Of a stretch of DNA of 64,000 nt, positions 26,302 through 35,246 are shown one piece after another (within the stretch, counting starts at the first letter, position 1; every line of letters begins with the position of its first letter). The stretch comes from an uncultured Cohaesibacter sp. Lineage in GTDB: Bacteria > Pseudomonadota > Alphaproteobacteria > Rhizobiales > Cohaesibacteraceae. The notes under the pieces were generated by a model. It was not told the origin of the DNA. It searched no databases and was given only the letters and a program-made list of their open reading frames with translations. The position numbers and the translations under genes were made by a program. The stretch covers positions 186,001 to 250,000 of the forward strand of contig NZ_OY759862.1 of NCBI RefSeq assembly GCF_963662805.1, given 5' to 3'.

Positions 26302-26332
26302 ATGCCGGGGCAACACTCCGGCATTTTTCTTT
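26302..26332 (+). terminator. Intrinsic terminator after the YghU-type gene
   Basis: ATGCCGG at 26302-26308 pairs with CCGGCAT at 26318-26324, followed by TTTTCTTTT on the plus strand. It lies between the convergent GST and YedK-type genes. Confidence 0.8.
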
Positions 26333-26354
26333 TGGGCAAAGCGGTGAGTGATGC

Positions 26355-27044
26355 TCAGAACAGGCTTCGCTGTTCTTCCACCGGTTCGATCAGCTTTTCG
26401 CCGTTCGCCCGGCTGTTGCCGACGGCGCGATCCACGCGATAGGAAATCAGCTCGTGATCCCGGTGCTCCGACAGCAGAGCACGTACGTCATCAAGCCCGG
26501 TCCTGCGGCTGAGCCATGCGTCATAGGCCTCCTGTTTGAGAATCACCGGCATGCGATGATGGATATGCTTGATTTCCCTGACCGCAGGAGCCGTGAGGAT
26601 GGTGCAGCTGAACAGCCCGAGGGTCTCGTTGAAGGCACTGAGCCCGGCAAAGGCAAAGGGCTCGAACTCGGGCAGATGCAGAAGATGGGGATCCTTCTTG
26701 CCATCGTTCCGGTTGGTCGTCCACTCATAATAGCCATCGGCCGGAATGAGGCAGCGCCCATATCGGAAGGCCTCGCGGAAGGCGGGCTTGTTGTGAGCCC
26801 CCTCCGAACGGGCGTTGAACATGGGATATTCGTTCTGAACGTCCTTGGCCCAATGGGGCACCAGCCACCAGCGCCCTTCAAGCAGGCGTCGCTCGCCATC
26901 CACGTCCGAAACATAAAGGACCTCATCTGTCGGGGCGATGTTGTAGCGCGCAGGGACATTGCGATGCGTGTCATCCGGATGGATGAGATTGTACATCTTG
27001 TGGATTTCTGCCCAGGATCCCTTGAGGATGAACCGCCCGCACAT
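26355..27044 (-). CDS. yedK: SOS-response-associated peptidase, YedK/HMCES family
   Basis: A 229-residue SRAP protein. After Met removal the invariant Cys2 is exposed (MCGRF), which cross-links covalently to abasic sites in single-stranded DNA. Other conserved parts are ARYNIAPTDEV, MFNARSEGAHNKPAFREAF, RCLIPADGYYEW and the active-site His in HIHHRMPVIL. It protects stalled forks by shielding abasic sites and self-reversing. No LexA box was recognised upstream. Confidence 0.95.
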   Translation of the reverse strand: MCGRFILKGSWAEIHKMYNLIHPDDTHRNVPARYNIAPTDEVLYVSDVDGERRLLEGRWWLVPHWAKDVQNEYPMFNARSEGAHNKPAFREAFRYGRCLIPADGYYEWTTNRNDGKKDPHLLHLPEFEPFAFAGLSAFNETLGLFSCTILTAPAVREIKHIHHRMPVILKQEAYDAWLSRRTGLDDVRALLSEHRDHELISYRVDRAVGNSRANGEKLIEPVEEQRSLF

Positions 27045-27275
27045 ATCGTCGTCCTTCAGTCGCTGCCTGTGGCAGGATGCCCATGGGAGGGCCCTGTTGT
27101 AAGGTGAATCAGGTATGCATCATGCAACGACACCCGTCCGCTTTCAACCTTGTCAAGGACTGGCTGATAAAGTATAAGATGTATGCCGTTTCCGTAAAGG
27201 GAAAGTGATGGTCGTGCTCTTGCAGTACACTCCATTGCACCTGACTTGCTGCGGCCAAGAAAGGACGCTTTCACC

Positions 27276-27818
27276 ATGTATCCCGTTGTTCGCCTGACCT
27301 CGACAATCCTCAAAGCCAGACGACAGGTCAAGAAGGCACCCCTGCCATTCGAGGGCACAAGCGAGATTTCCTTCATCTGCCGTCCTTGGGATCTCGACAT
27401 GTTCTTGGAAATGAACAATGGCCGCGTCTTGACCCTCTATGATCTTGGCCGCTTCGACTATGCCATCCGGACCGGCTTCACCGATGCCATGAAAAGGCAG
27501 AAATGGGGCCTTGCCGTCGCGGGCAGCACGACGCGCTACCGGCGCAGGGTCCGATTGTTCGACAAGGTTACGATGCGGACGAAAGTGGCCGCCGTCGAAG
27601 ACCGATGGTTCTATATGTCCCAGTCGATGTGGGTGAGGGGAGAGCCGGTCTCTGCCGCGCTTCTGCGCACCTGTGTCACAAAGAAGGGGCGTTCTCTTTT
27701 GGCAAGTGAGGTGATCGCCGCCATTCCGGGAGCGGATGCCGCCGCCATCACGCCCGATTGGGTGTCGGCATGGGCCGAGGCAGACCAAATGCGCCCTTGG
27801 CCACCCGAGGAGCAATGA
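27276..27818 (+). CDS. Hotdog-fold thioesterase-like protein
   Basis: A 180-residue protein of the acyl-CoA thioesterase (4HBT-like/THEM6) type. The core RPWDLDMFLEMNNGRVLTLYDLGRFDYAIRTG matches the conserved D-x-N-G-R helix region, and TTRYRRRVRLFDKVTMRTKV is a central beta hairpin. It probably hydrolyses an acyl-CoA, substrate unknown. The ATG at 27276 fits the family N-terminus; the open frame begins slightly earlier. Confidence 0.75.
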   Translation: MYPVVRLTSTILKARRQVKKAPLPFEGTSEISFICRPWDLDMFLEMNNGRVLTLYDLGRFDYAIRTGFTDAMKRQKWGLAVAGSTTRYRRRVRLFDKVTMRTKVAAVEDRWFYMSQSMWVRGEPVSAALLRTCVTKKGRSLLASEVIAAIPGADAAAITPDWVSAWAEADQMRPWPPEEQ

Positions 27819-28089
27819 GCCAGAGACGAATGGCCGGACTGACGTAAAAAGAAAATCTTAAAATTGCTTGGGTAGTGTTGCGATCCAACCCTATGCAAAT
27901 CGGATCAAAGAGGCTAGGGAAGGGGCGAAGGTCGCCATCAACTCAATGCCTGTCTCCAAAGCAGCGCTATGGTTGACGACGAGGCCATCGGTCCTGTCCT
28001 CCGTATCCTGATATCAACCTCAGGTGCCGGGACCTATCCACCCGACATTCAGACCACGCAGGACCCGGTCCTGCCCCAACGCTTTACGG

Positions 28090-29496
28090 ATGATCGCCAT
28101 GGCACAGATGATCGCTCCCGTCGCGTCGCTTCTCTTTTCAGTCGTTCTGCTTCTGCTCGGCCATGGTCTGCAAATGACCATCGTGCCGCTGGCGTCGTTG
28201 TCCCTTCAGTTCGAGGGCTTCATGATCGGTCTGGCAGCGTCCGCCTACTTCGTCGGCTTTGTTGCTGGCGCCATCATCACCCCGCATGTGGTGGTGCGAG
28301 CCGGGCACATTCGTGGCTTTGCGGTGATGGTCTCATCGATGTCGGCGGCTGCGCTGCTGCATCCTCTGGTCGCCGAGGCCGAGGCCTGGATCCTCTTCCG
28401 CTTTATCACAGGGTTCTGTATTTCCGGCCTTTATCTGATCATCGAGAGCTGGCTCAACGAATTCGCCGACAACTCGAACCGTGGCCTCATCATGTCGGTC
28501 TATATTGTGGTCAACTATGCCGCCTTCACCTGTGGTCAGTTGATGGCAACCCTGACAGGCCCGGAGAGCTTTCACCTGTTCGCAATTGCCTCAATCATCA
28601 TTTCCGTTGCCGTGATGCCCGTTGCCATGACGAAGGCCGCGCAACCGGCCCCGATCGCGATCGTCAAACTCGATCTGCGCAAGGTGTTCAAGACCTCTCA
28701 GGCGGCCATCATTTCTGCTCTGGTGATCGGCATGGTGGTCGGCTCGCACATCAGTTTTGCGCCCATCTATGCCGTGCAGAAGGGCTATGACGCGATGACA
28801 CAAGCGCCTGTTTTCGCCGCCATGCTTGGGTTGGGTGGGGTGATAAGCCAATGGCCGCTCGGACGCTTCTCGGACCGGGTTGACCGCCGACTGGTGCTGA
28901 TGGTGATCAGCATTCTTGGTATCTTCGCGTCGATTTCGATCACGCTTCTTGATCAGGCAGATTTTCTTGTCTTTCTGATCGTCGGTGCGCTGATCGGAGC
29001 AGCAACCCAGCCGGCCTACTCACTGGCCGCAGCCCATGGCTATGACCATGCCAGTGAGAATGGCTATGTGCGTATGGCTGCTGGTCTGCTTGTTGCCTTC
29101 GGGCTAGGGTCATCCATCGGCCCGGTTGTCACCTCGGTGCTGATGCAATATGTCGACATCGACGCCCTGTTTCTCTTTCCCGCCGTCCTTCTCGCAGTTC
29201 TGGTTGTCTATCTGGCAATCAGGGTCATGCACAAGGATGCACCCGTCGCCGAAAACAAGGACAGCTTCGACTTTGCCTCCACATCGGCCACCCTTGGCGG
29301 TGTTGTCTCTCCCGAACTCCTGAACGAGGAAGACCGCTACGTGGTAGTCCCAGACAGCTGGGAGCCGTCCGAACCGGAAGAGGATGACACTGAGGAAGCC
29401 GCCAGCGTTGAAGCCACAGATGATGCCGATCCAACCTCTGCCGATGAGGCAGTGGCTGAGGATCCTCTCGAAACCAAGGCCAAGGCAAGTGCCTGA
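28090..29496 (+). CDS. Major facilitator superfamily transporter, YcaD-like
   Basis: About 468 residues with 12 membrane segments. The second and third helices read FMIGLAASAYFVGFVAGAII and the helix-4/5 region contains RFITGFCISGLYLIIESWLNE, as in YcaD-like carriers; the middle loop has GRFSDRVDRR. The last 65 residues form an unusually long acidic tail rich in Glu, Asp and Ala. Substrate unknown. The start is among ATGs at 28090 and 28099; upstream codons are not protein-like. It is monocistronic, and the 27819-28089 gap holds only its promoter. Confidence 0.82.
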   Translation: MIAMAQMIAPVASLLFSVVLLLLGHGLQMTIVPLASLSLQFEGFMIGLAASAYFVGFVAGAIITPHVVVRAGHIRGFAVMVSSMSAAALLHPLVAEAEAWILFRFITGFCISGLYLIIESWLNEFADNSNRGLIMSVYIVVNYAAFTCGQLMATLTGPESFHLFAIASIIISVAVMPVAMTKAAQPAPIAIVKLDLRKVFKTSQAAIISALVIGMVVGSHISFAPIYAVQKGYDAMTQAPVFAAMLGLGGVISQWPLGRFSDRVDRRLVLMVISILGIFASISITLLDQADFLVFLIVGALIGAATQPAYSLAAAHGYDHASENGYVRMAAGLLVAFGLGSSIGPVVTSVLMQYVDIDALFLFPAVLLAVLVVYLAIRVMHKDAPVAENKDSFDFASTSATLGGVVSPELLNEEDRYVVVPDSWEPSEPEEDDTEEAASVEATDDADPTSADEAVAEDPLETKAKASA

Positions 29497-29613
29497 TCAG
29501 AGTGGAAAGCGGGTGGCTCCTCAACTTCAGGCCGCCCGTCCTATTTTGCGTTTCGGGCCAGACGTATCAAATGGCTAGGCTTGCAGCTTGTCCGGATGCA
29601 TCGGGCGGATAAT

Positions 29614-29641
29614 GAAAAAGGCCCCCCGAATGGGGAGCCTT
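29614..29641 (-). terminator. Terminator of the PAS-GGDEF-EAL gene
   Basis: On the minus strand an AAGGC/GCCTT-ended stem with a CCCC/GGGG core and a short ATTC loop is followed by TTTTTC. It lies 20 bp past the stop of the GGDEF-EAL gene. Confidence 0.75.
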
Positions 29642-29660
29642 GATCTGGTTGGTATTTCAA

Positions 29661-32534
29661 TCACAAGAGAGTGCTACCGAAATAGGCCGTTTGAGCGCGG
29701 TCCTTGTCCACTTTGCGCGGAGGAGGAGGGGAGAGCAGCCCGATGTTGCGTTTCTCGCGCAACCATTGGGTCATCATGCGGAAGCTTAACGGACGGGACA
29801 CCAGATATCCCTGCACCGAGCAGTTGGAGATCTGTGAGACGGTGCTGAGCTGCTGATGGGTCTCGATGCCCTCGCAGACGACGCGCAACTTCATCATCTT
29901 GGTCATCGACATGACGACCTCGACAATGGCCTGCTGTTTCTCATTGCTCGAAATGTTGCTGACAAAAGAACGGTCGATCTTGATGCCGTCGACCGGCATG
30001 GTCGAGAGATGCGACAGGGAAGCATAACCAGTACCGAAATCATCGAGCTCGATATGCACGCCCTTGCTGGCCATCGTTTCGATGAGGCCTGCGATGTCAG
30101 GGTGGGAGCCGTCAATCAGGGTGCTTTCGAGCAATTCGACAGCCAACAGATCCGGATTGACCCCGTGCCGCTCGACACTTTCGAAGAAGTCGTTGATCAG
30201 TATGTTTCTCTTCAGATGCGACGGCGACAAGTTGATGGCGAGGCGCCCGAATTCGAGTCCTTCATCCATCCATTGCCGCGTGGCGATCATCGCCTTCTCG
30301 AAAATCACCCGGCCCAGAGCAGATGCCATACCGTGGCTTTCGACCACTTCCATGAACAGACCCGGTGGCAATTGGCCCTTGTCCGGGTGGTTCCAGCGTA
30401 GCAAGGCTTCGACGCCTGTGACGCTTTCATCGATGGTGCTGATCTGCGGCTGGAAATAAAGCTCGAACTGGTCAAGTTCCAGAGCGGCCCTGACATCTGT
30501 CTCGATCTTGATGTCGCTGTCGACCTTCTCCTTCATCTCGGCGGCAAAGAACTGATAGCCGTCCCGACCCATTTCCTTGGTCTTGTAGAGCGCGAGGTCC
30601 GCATAGATCATCAGGGCTTCAAGATCGGCTGCATCGTCCGGATAGACCGCCACACCAAGGCTCGCCGTCGGCCAGAGCGTGACCTCCTCGGTCTTGACCG
30701 GAATGGCAACGAGGTCGGTCAGCTCCTGACACAGATCTTCCAGTTCCGGTATGCTCTCGATCTCGACCGTCGCCACAAATTCATCGCCACCCCATCGATA
30801 GGGCTGGAAGCTGTGCACCTTGCTCGACAGGAACATCAGGCGCGCGCCGATTTCCTTGAGCAGATGGTCGCCGACTGCGTGCCCCATGGTGTCGTTGACA
30901 CGCTTGAACTTGTCGAGGTCGATCTGGACAATCGCAAAGCGGCCGGGGCCATGCTCACTATGGAATTTCTGCTCCAGATCCTGCTGGCAGCGGGCGCGGT
31001 TGGGCAACGTGGTCAGCGCGTCGAAATAGGCAATATGCTGCAGGGCATCCCGCGTTCGACGCAGCTCGGCCTCACGGGCCCTGATCGTCGTGACATCGGT
31101 ATAGGTTGAGAGAATATCACCATTCGTCAGGCGACGGTCGGTGATGACAAGCTGAATGCCACTGGCCAGCGAGACCTCATGCTCGATCTCGTCGCTGGTG
31201 AGATGCTCATCGACGCGAGCGTCGATTAGATCCTGTGTTTCTGTCTCATCCAGTTGCCAGACGCCTGCCTCATGAGACAGCGTCAGCAATTCGCGGTAGA
31301 GCAGGCCGGGCTTGATCTGTTTTGCAATCGGCGCATTGAAATATTTGAACGCTTCGTTCGCCATGACCAGCCGGTCCTTGCTGTCCCAGATCACGAAGCC
31401 GTTCTTCATCGAGTTGATCGAATTGAGCAGATGCACATGTGTCTTGATCTGCTCGCGTTGTGCCGCTGCAAGTTCGCGGGCAGATTGCTCAGCCTCTTCG
31501 CGCTGGAGCTTGAGATCGACGATCATCTGGAAACGGTCGGTAACATCGATATGGGAGCTGACGAACCCGCCTCCCTCGACAGGCCAGCCGCTGATTTCCA
31601 GCACACGCTGATTGCTCAATTTCTTCTCGAGCTTGTGCGGTTTCATCAGATAATCGCGGTCAAATGCCTTGGCCACAAGTTTGTCGACGTCGCCTTCGCC
31701 CAGATCGCTGAGATCACCCCGCTCGGCCAGAATGCGGAACAGATCTTCCATATTACTGCCAATCGGATAGGCTTCCGGGGAGATATCATTCAGCTCATAG
31801 AATGAGGGATTGGCAAGGCGCAGGCAGAAATCCTTGTCATAGGCACTGATCGCACCTGGATAATTGTCGAAGGTGGAGCGGAGGATTTGATTGCTTTCCC
31901 GCAGCTCTTCTTCTTGATGTTTGAGAGCGGTGATATCTGTGCGGATGGAAATGATCTCTTCGAGCTTGCCCTGCTCGTCATAGATCGGCATCACGGTGGT
32001 CGACACCCAGTAGATGCTGCCATCCTTTGCGCGGTTGCGGATCTCTCCAGACCAACTGACGCCAAGGCTGATCTTCTGATACATGTCCCGGAAAAGGGAC
32101 CGGTCATGATAGCCTGAATTGAGAATGCGGTGGTTCTGCCCGATCAACTCATCGCGCGAATATTTCGAAATCTCGCAGAATTTGTCGTTGGCATAGGTGA
32201 TAGTGCCGCGGGCATCGGTGAGCGAGACAATGGCATGGGCGTCAAACCCGGCCTTGTAGGAGTTGAACTTGTAAGCAATCCGCCTTGATTCTTCCTCGCG
32301 CTCTGCGAGCGCTCTGGAGAGGCGCTTTGAGCGTTTCATCGAAAAATAGAAGGCGATGGTCATACATGTCGCAAGGAGCAGCAGAATATGGCTGACGAAG
32401 GCAAGAGCATCACGCGTGACTTGCAGATGGTCAGTGTAGGACAGATAGAACAGAACGCAATCCGCTGCCATGACGGTCAGTAACAGGCCTGCTGCTACCC
32501 AATAATCACGATGTCTGCCAGATCCCTCGCCCAT
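29661..32534 (-). CDS. Membrane PAS-GGDEF-EAL cyclic-di-GMP enzyme
   Basis: About 957 residues. Two membrane helices (residues about 12-30 and 42-64) are followed by a PAS domain (about 90-205, ending IRTDITALK), two further PAS-like regions (about 220-335 and 375-485), GGDEF (about 500-660) and EAL (about 675-920). The cyclase motif is intact (RWGGDEF, 582-586), as is the phosphodiesterase signature (VEALLRW, with EIEL-like ELLES and DDFGTGYASLSHL). No RxxD inhibitory site precedes GGDEF. It could make or degrade c-di-GMP in response to a PAS ligand. The ATG at 32534 follows GGAAGACGG. Confidence 0.9.
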   Translation of the reverse strand: MGEGSGRHRDYWVAAGLLLTVMAADCVLFYLSYTDHLQVTRDALAFVSHILLLLATCMTIAFYFSMKRSKRLSRALAEREEESRRIAYKFNSYKAGFDAHAIVSLTDARGTITYANDKFCEISKYSRDELIGQNHRILNSGYHDRSLFRDMYQKISLGVSWSGEIRNRAKDGSIYWVSTTVMPIYDEQGKLEEIISIRTDITALKHQEEELRESNQILRSTFDNYPGAISAYDKDFCLRLANPSFYELNDISPEAYPIGSNMEDLFRILAERGDLSDLGEGDVDKLVAKAFDRDYLMKPHKLEKKLSNQRVLEISGWPVEGGGFVSSHIDVTDRFQMIVDLKLQREEAEQSARELAAAQREQIKTHVHLLNSINSMKNGFVIWDSKDRLVMANEAFKYFNAPIAKQIKPGLLYRELLTLSHEAGVWQLDETETQDLIDARVDEHLTSDEIEHEVSLASGIQLVITDRRLTNGDILSTYTDVTTIRAREAELRRTRDALQHIAYFDALTTLPNRARCQQDLEQKFHSEHGPGRFAIVQIDLDKFKRVNDTMGHAVGDHLLKEIGARLMFLSSKVHSFQPYRWGGDEFVATVEIESIPELEDLCQELTDLVAIPVKTEEVTLWPTASLGVAVYPDDAADLEALMIYADLALYKTKEMGRDGYQFFAAEMKEKVDSDIKIETDVRAALELDQFELYFQPQISTIDESVTGVEALLRWNHPDKGQLPPGLFMEVVESHGMASALGRVIFEKAMIATRQWMDEGLEFGRLAINLSPSHLKRNILINDFFESVERHGVNPDLLAVELLESTLIDGSHPDIAGLIETMASKGVHIELDDFGTGYASLSHLSTMPVDGIKIDRSFVSNISSNEKQQAIVEVVMSMTKMMKLRVVCEGIETHQQLSTVSQISNCSVQGYLVSRPLSFRMMTQWLREKRNIGLLSPPPPRKVDKDRAQTAYFGSTLL

Positions 32535-32786
32535 TCCGTCTTCCCACACTCGAATTACCCAAATGTTCTGGCAAACAGCCCCATCACGTCTGTGCCGGAT
32601 GATCGCAACGTCGCCAAAGCTTGCCCCACCGCAGATACCCACTCATTACGGTGAGGAACAGGCTCGCAGAAAAGTGTTGAAATATAGATAAACGCGTATG
32701 TCGGGTTGATTTGTTTCGTGCAACTTGAACGGCAAGAAAACGCAATTTTCCGCTTTTTGGCAGGATCCTGATCGGAAGTTTACAGA

Positions 32787-32817
32787 CATCCCGCATCTCT
32801 GAGAGAAATGCGGGATG
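32787..32817 (-). terminator. Strong stem-loop after the chemoreceptor gene
   Basis: CATCCCGCAT at 32787-32796 and its complement at 32808-32817 form a 10-bp stem, extended by CTCT/AGAG inside the loop. It follows the chemoreceptor stop by 62 bp on the minus strand. There is no T-run after it, so it may act as a 3'-end stabiliser or a Rho-assisted terminator. Confidence 0.4.
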
Positions 32818-32878
32818 CACGTCAGAAACGTATGGAAAGACGGGACGCCCGGCTTCAGGACCGGATGTCAGGTCCTGT

Positions 32879-34633
32879 TCAGGCGGCAGTCTCTTTATGC
32901 TTTGCCGTCTTTTCCTCTTCCTGATGCGTGCGGATGCCGGACAGGAAGGCAACAATCTGATCTTCCAGTGAATTCATCTGTCCACACAGATCCTGCATGT
33001 TGTCCGACATAAGGATGGCGGATTTGCCATTTTCGCTGGCAAGACCACTCAGAACTTCCGCATTGTGCGAGACTTCACGGCTGCCAGCGGCAGCCAGAGA
33101 GATACTGCTCGAGATCTCTCCGGTGGCTGTTCCCTGCTCTTCGACGGCGGCAGCGATGGTGCCGGATATGGCGGTCATGTTGTCGATGGTCTTCTTGACC
33201 AGCTTGATGGCATCGACGGCTCCGGAGATGTTGGTCTGAATGGCGATGATCTGCCCCGAGATTTCCTCGGTGGCCCGCCCCGTCTGGGACGCCAGATCCT
33301 TGACTTCGGCAGCAACGACTGCAAAGCCTTTGCCAGCTTCGCCCGCACGGGCCGCCTCGATGGTTGCGTTGAGTGCGAGCAGGTTGGTCTGCTCGGCGAT
33401 ATCCTGAATGAGACCGACAATCCTGCCAATGGCATCGGAAGCATCAGACAGCGTGGAGACCACATCGGACGCCTTGTTCACTTCGTCGACGGCGGTGTTT
33501 GCAACCCCGCGAGATTCCTCGACCTGCATCGCGATTTCCGAAATGGACGCGGTCATTTCCTCGGTCGCGCTGGCAACCGTTTCCACGTTGACGCTCGATT
33601 CTTCCATCGCCGAGGAAATCGACGTGACCCGGCTGCTGTTTTCCTTCGCCCGATCGGCGAGAAGGCCCATTTCCTTCTCCAGCATCAGGGCGCCCTGTTT
33701 GACCTGAGAGAAGATCGAGCCAACCTGCTTGTCGAAGGTTTCGGCCATCTCCAGCAGCATCTGGCGCTGTTTTGCCTCGGCTTCCGCCTTTTGCGCAGCC
33801 TGTTGGGCTTCCAGTGCCACACGTTCCCGGGCATTGTCCCGAAACACCAGCAGAGCCTTGCTCATGTTACCGATCTCGTCGCGGCGGTTCTGATGCGGAA
33901 CGGAGATGTCGAGTTTGCCATCTGCCAGATCAAGCATCGCGTGAACAATGCTGCTGATTGGCCGCGTGATGCCGAGGGCAAGGATAATCGAGACGATGCC
34001 GATCACCGCCAGCATGATCAGGCTGCTGATCAGAAGGCTCTTCAGGTTGCTCCAGTAAAGGGCATCAATATCGTCGATGTAGGAACCGGTGCCGACAATC
34101 CAGCCCCAGCTCTCGAAATAGTCGACATAGGCCATCTTCGGTATTGGCTGGCTGCTGCCGGGGCGTGGCCACGAGTAGCGCACGACACCGCCACCATCCT
34201 GACGGGCCGTTTTGACGAATTCCTGCATGAAAAGAAGGCCATCGGGATCCTTCTCTTCCCACATGTTCTTGCCCGCAAGTTCCGGGTCTGTGCCATGCAT
34301 CACGAAGATGCCGTTGCCATCATTGACCCAGAAATAGTCACCGTCGTTATAGCGAAGAATGGAAAGGGCTTCCTTCGCCCGAGCCTTGGCTTCGTCCATG
34401 TCGAACTTGCCGGAACGGGCCTGCCGCTCCATCGTCGATATGGTCGAGATCGCGGTTTCAACCAGATGCTCAAGCTCTTGGGCTTTGGATCGTTCAAGGT
34501 CCTGTCGACTGAACAGGCTCGCCTGCAGGGACAGGATGCCAATGCCGACGACAGTCAGGAGAACGATGAAGTAGATTTTTGCCGACAGGCCATGGAGCCA
34601 AGCTGGCAAAATGGATTTCTTGGAAGGAACCAT
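32879..34633 (-). CDS. Methyl-accepting chemotaxis protein with Cache sensor
   Basis: A 584-residue chemoreceptor. A membrane helix (about 17-38) is followed by a periplasmic single-Cache domain (about 40-190, with NDGNGIFVMHGTDPELAGKN and GWIVGTGSYIDDI), a second helix (about 192-215), HAMP (about 215-270) and a methyl-accepting signalling domain whose tip reads IAEQTNLLALNATIEAARAGEAGKG. sCache_2 receptors often bind small organic acids. AAGAGG lies eight bases before the ATG. A CtrA-like box lies about 100 bp upstream. Confidence 0.95.
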   Translation of the reverse strand: MVPSKKSILPAWLHGLSAKIYFIVLLTVVGIGILSLQASLFSRQDLERSKAQELEHLVETAISTISTMERQARSGKFDMDEAKARAKEALSILRYNDGDYFWVNDGNGIFVMHGTDPELAGKNMWEEKDPDGLLFMQEFVKTARQDGGGVVRYSWPRPGSSQPIPKMAYVDYFESWGWIVGTGSYIDDIDALYWSNLKSLLISSLIMLAVIGIVSIILALGITRPISSIVHAMLDLADGKLDISVPHQNRRDEIGNMSKALLVFRDNARERVALEAQQAAQKAEAEAKQRQMLLEMAETFDKQVGSIFSQVKQGALMLEKEMGLLADRAKENSSRVTSISSAMEESSVNVETVASATEEMTASISEIAMQVEESRGVANTAVDEVNKASDVVSTLSDASDAIGRIVGLIQDIAEQTNLLALNATIEAARAGEAGKGFAVVAAEVKDLASQTGRATEEISGQIIAIQTNISGAVDAIKLVKKTIDNMTAISGTIAAAVEEQGTATGEISSSISLAAAGSREVSHNAEVLSGLASENGKSAILMSDNMQDLCGQMNSLEDQIVAFLSGIRTHQEEEKTAKHKETAA

Positions 34634-35246
34634 GTGAGTAGCCTCTTAGGTCGATTTATCGGAGACCGACCTGCGGATCGAATGAAGAAAACAACCTTTG
34701 ATTGTTTTTGTCAGATTTCTCGAACATGGTTAACAAACGATAAACATAGATGTATTTTACAATATAAATTATATTGGGTTGCGTGATAATACTTAAAATA
34801 GGTATTTTAGACTGTGTGGGTCAATATCGAATATCTGGATATTATTAGGTTATCTACTAAATCGTTTTATAAGTATAGGAATATTTTGTGATTTAAATAA
34901 GAGAATATCGAAATAGAGATAAATAAAACAAATAAAATATTTACAAATTGGAATTGTAATATTGTTTCGTGCGGGGCTGTATAATTAATTTTGAAATGAG
35001 AATAAATCTCTTCGAAACCGGCATTTATGAGGATACACTCATGCATTGCATTTCGAGAGCAAGACTAGTCAAGAGCCGGGTTAGGTGATATGACCGGTCT
35101 TCAATTCTTTTTTGCCGGAGCCAGCCACCAGAGCTTCCGGCGCATCCGGCATAGACATGTTTATTCCGTATCTTCGCGCGAGCTGACCTACCGTAAAAAG
35201 AGTTGGCGGCTTTGCCTTGTTTTTTTGAGACTCTCGGAGCCTTCAA
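34634..35246. other. Long AT-rich intergenic region
   Basis: 613 bp between divergent chemoreceptor and Bcr/CflA genes. About 34725-35000 is far more AT-rich than the rest of the window, with many ATAT and TTTA runs. I see no gene or known RNA. It holds a CtrA-like box (34730-34745) on the chemoreceptor side and a GC-richer 35040-35240 stretch before the exporter gene. AT-rich DNA may be a promoter/silencer region or the trace of an insertion. Confidence 0.5.
34730..34745. promoter_or_regulatory. CtrA-like box upstream of the chemoreceptor gene
   Basis: TTAA-N7-TAAAC (34730-34733 and 34741-34745) differs by one base from the alphaproteobacterial CtrA consensus TTAA-N7-TTAAC. It lies about 100 bp before the chemoreceptor start. 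CtrA often controls motility and chemotaxis genes. Confidence 0.35.

Noticed and set aside
33065..34786. 573-codon open frame opposite the Cache chemoreceptor
   Set aside because: Shadow of a well-supported chemoreceptor; composition is atypical of protein.
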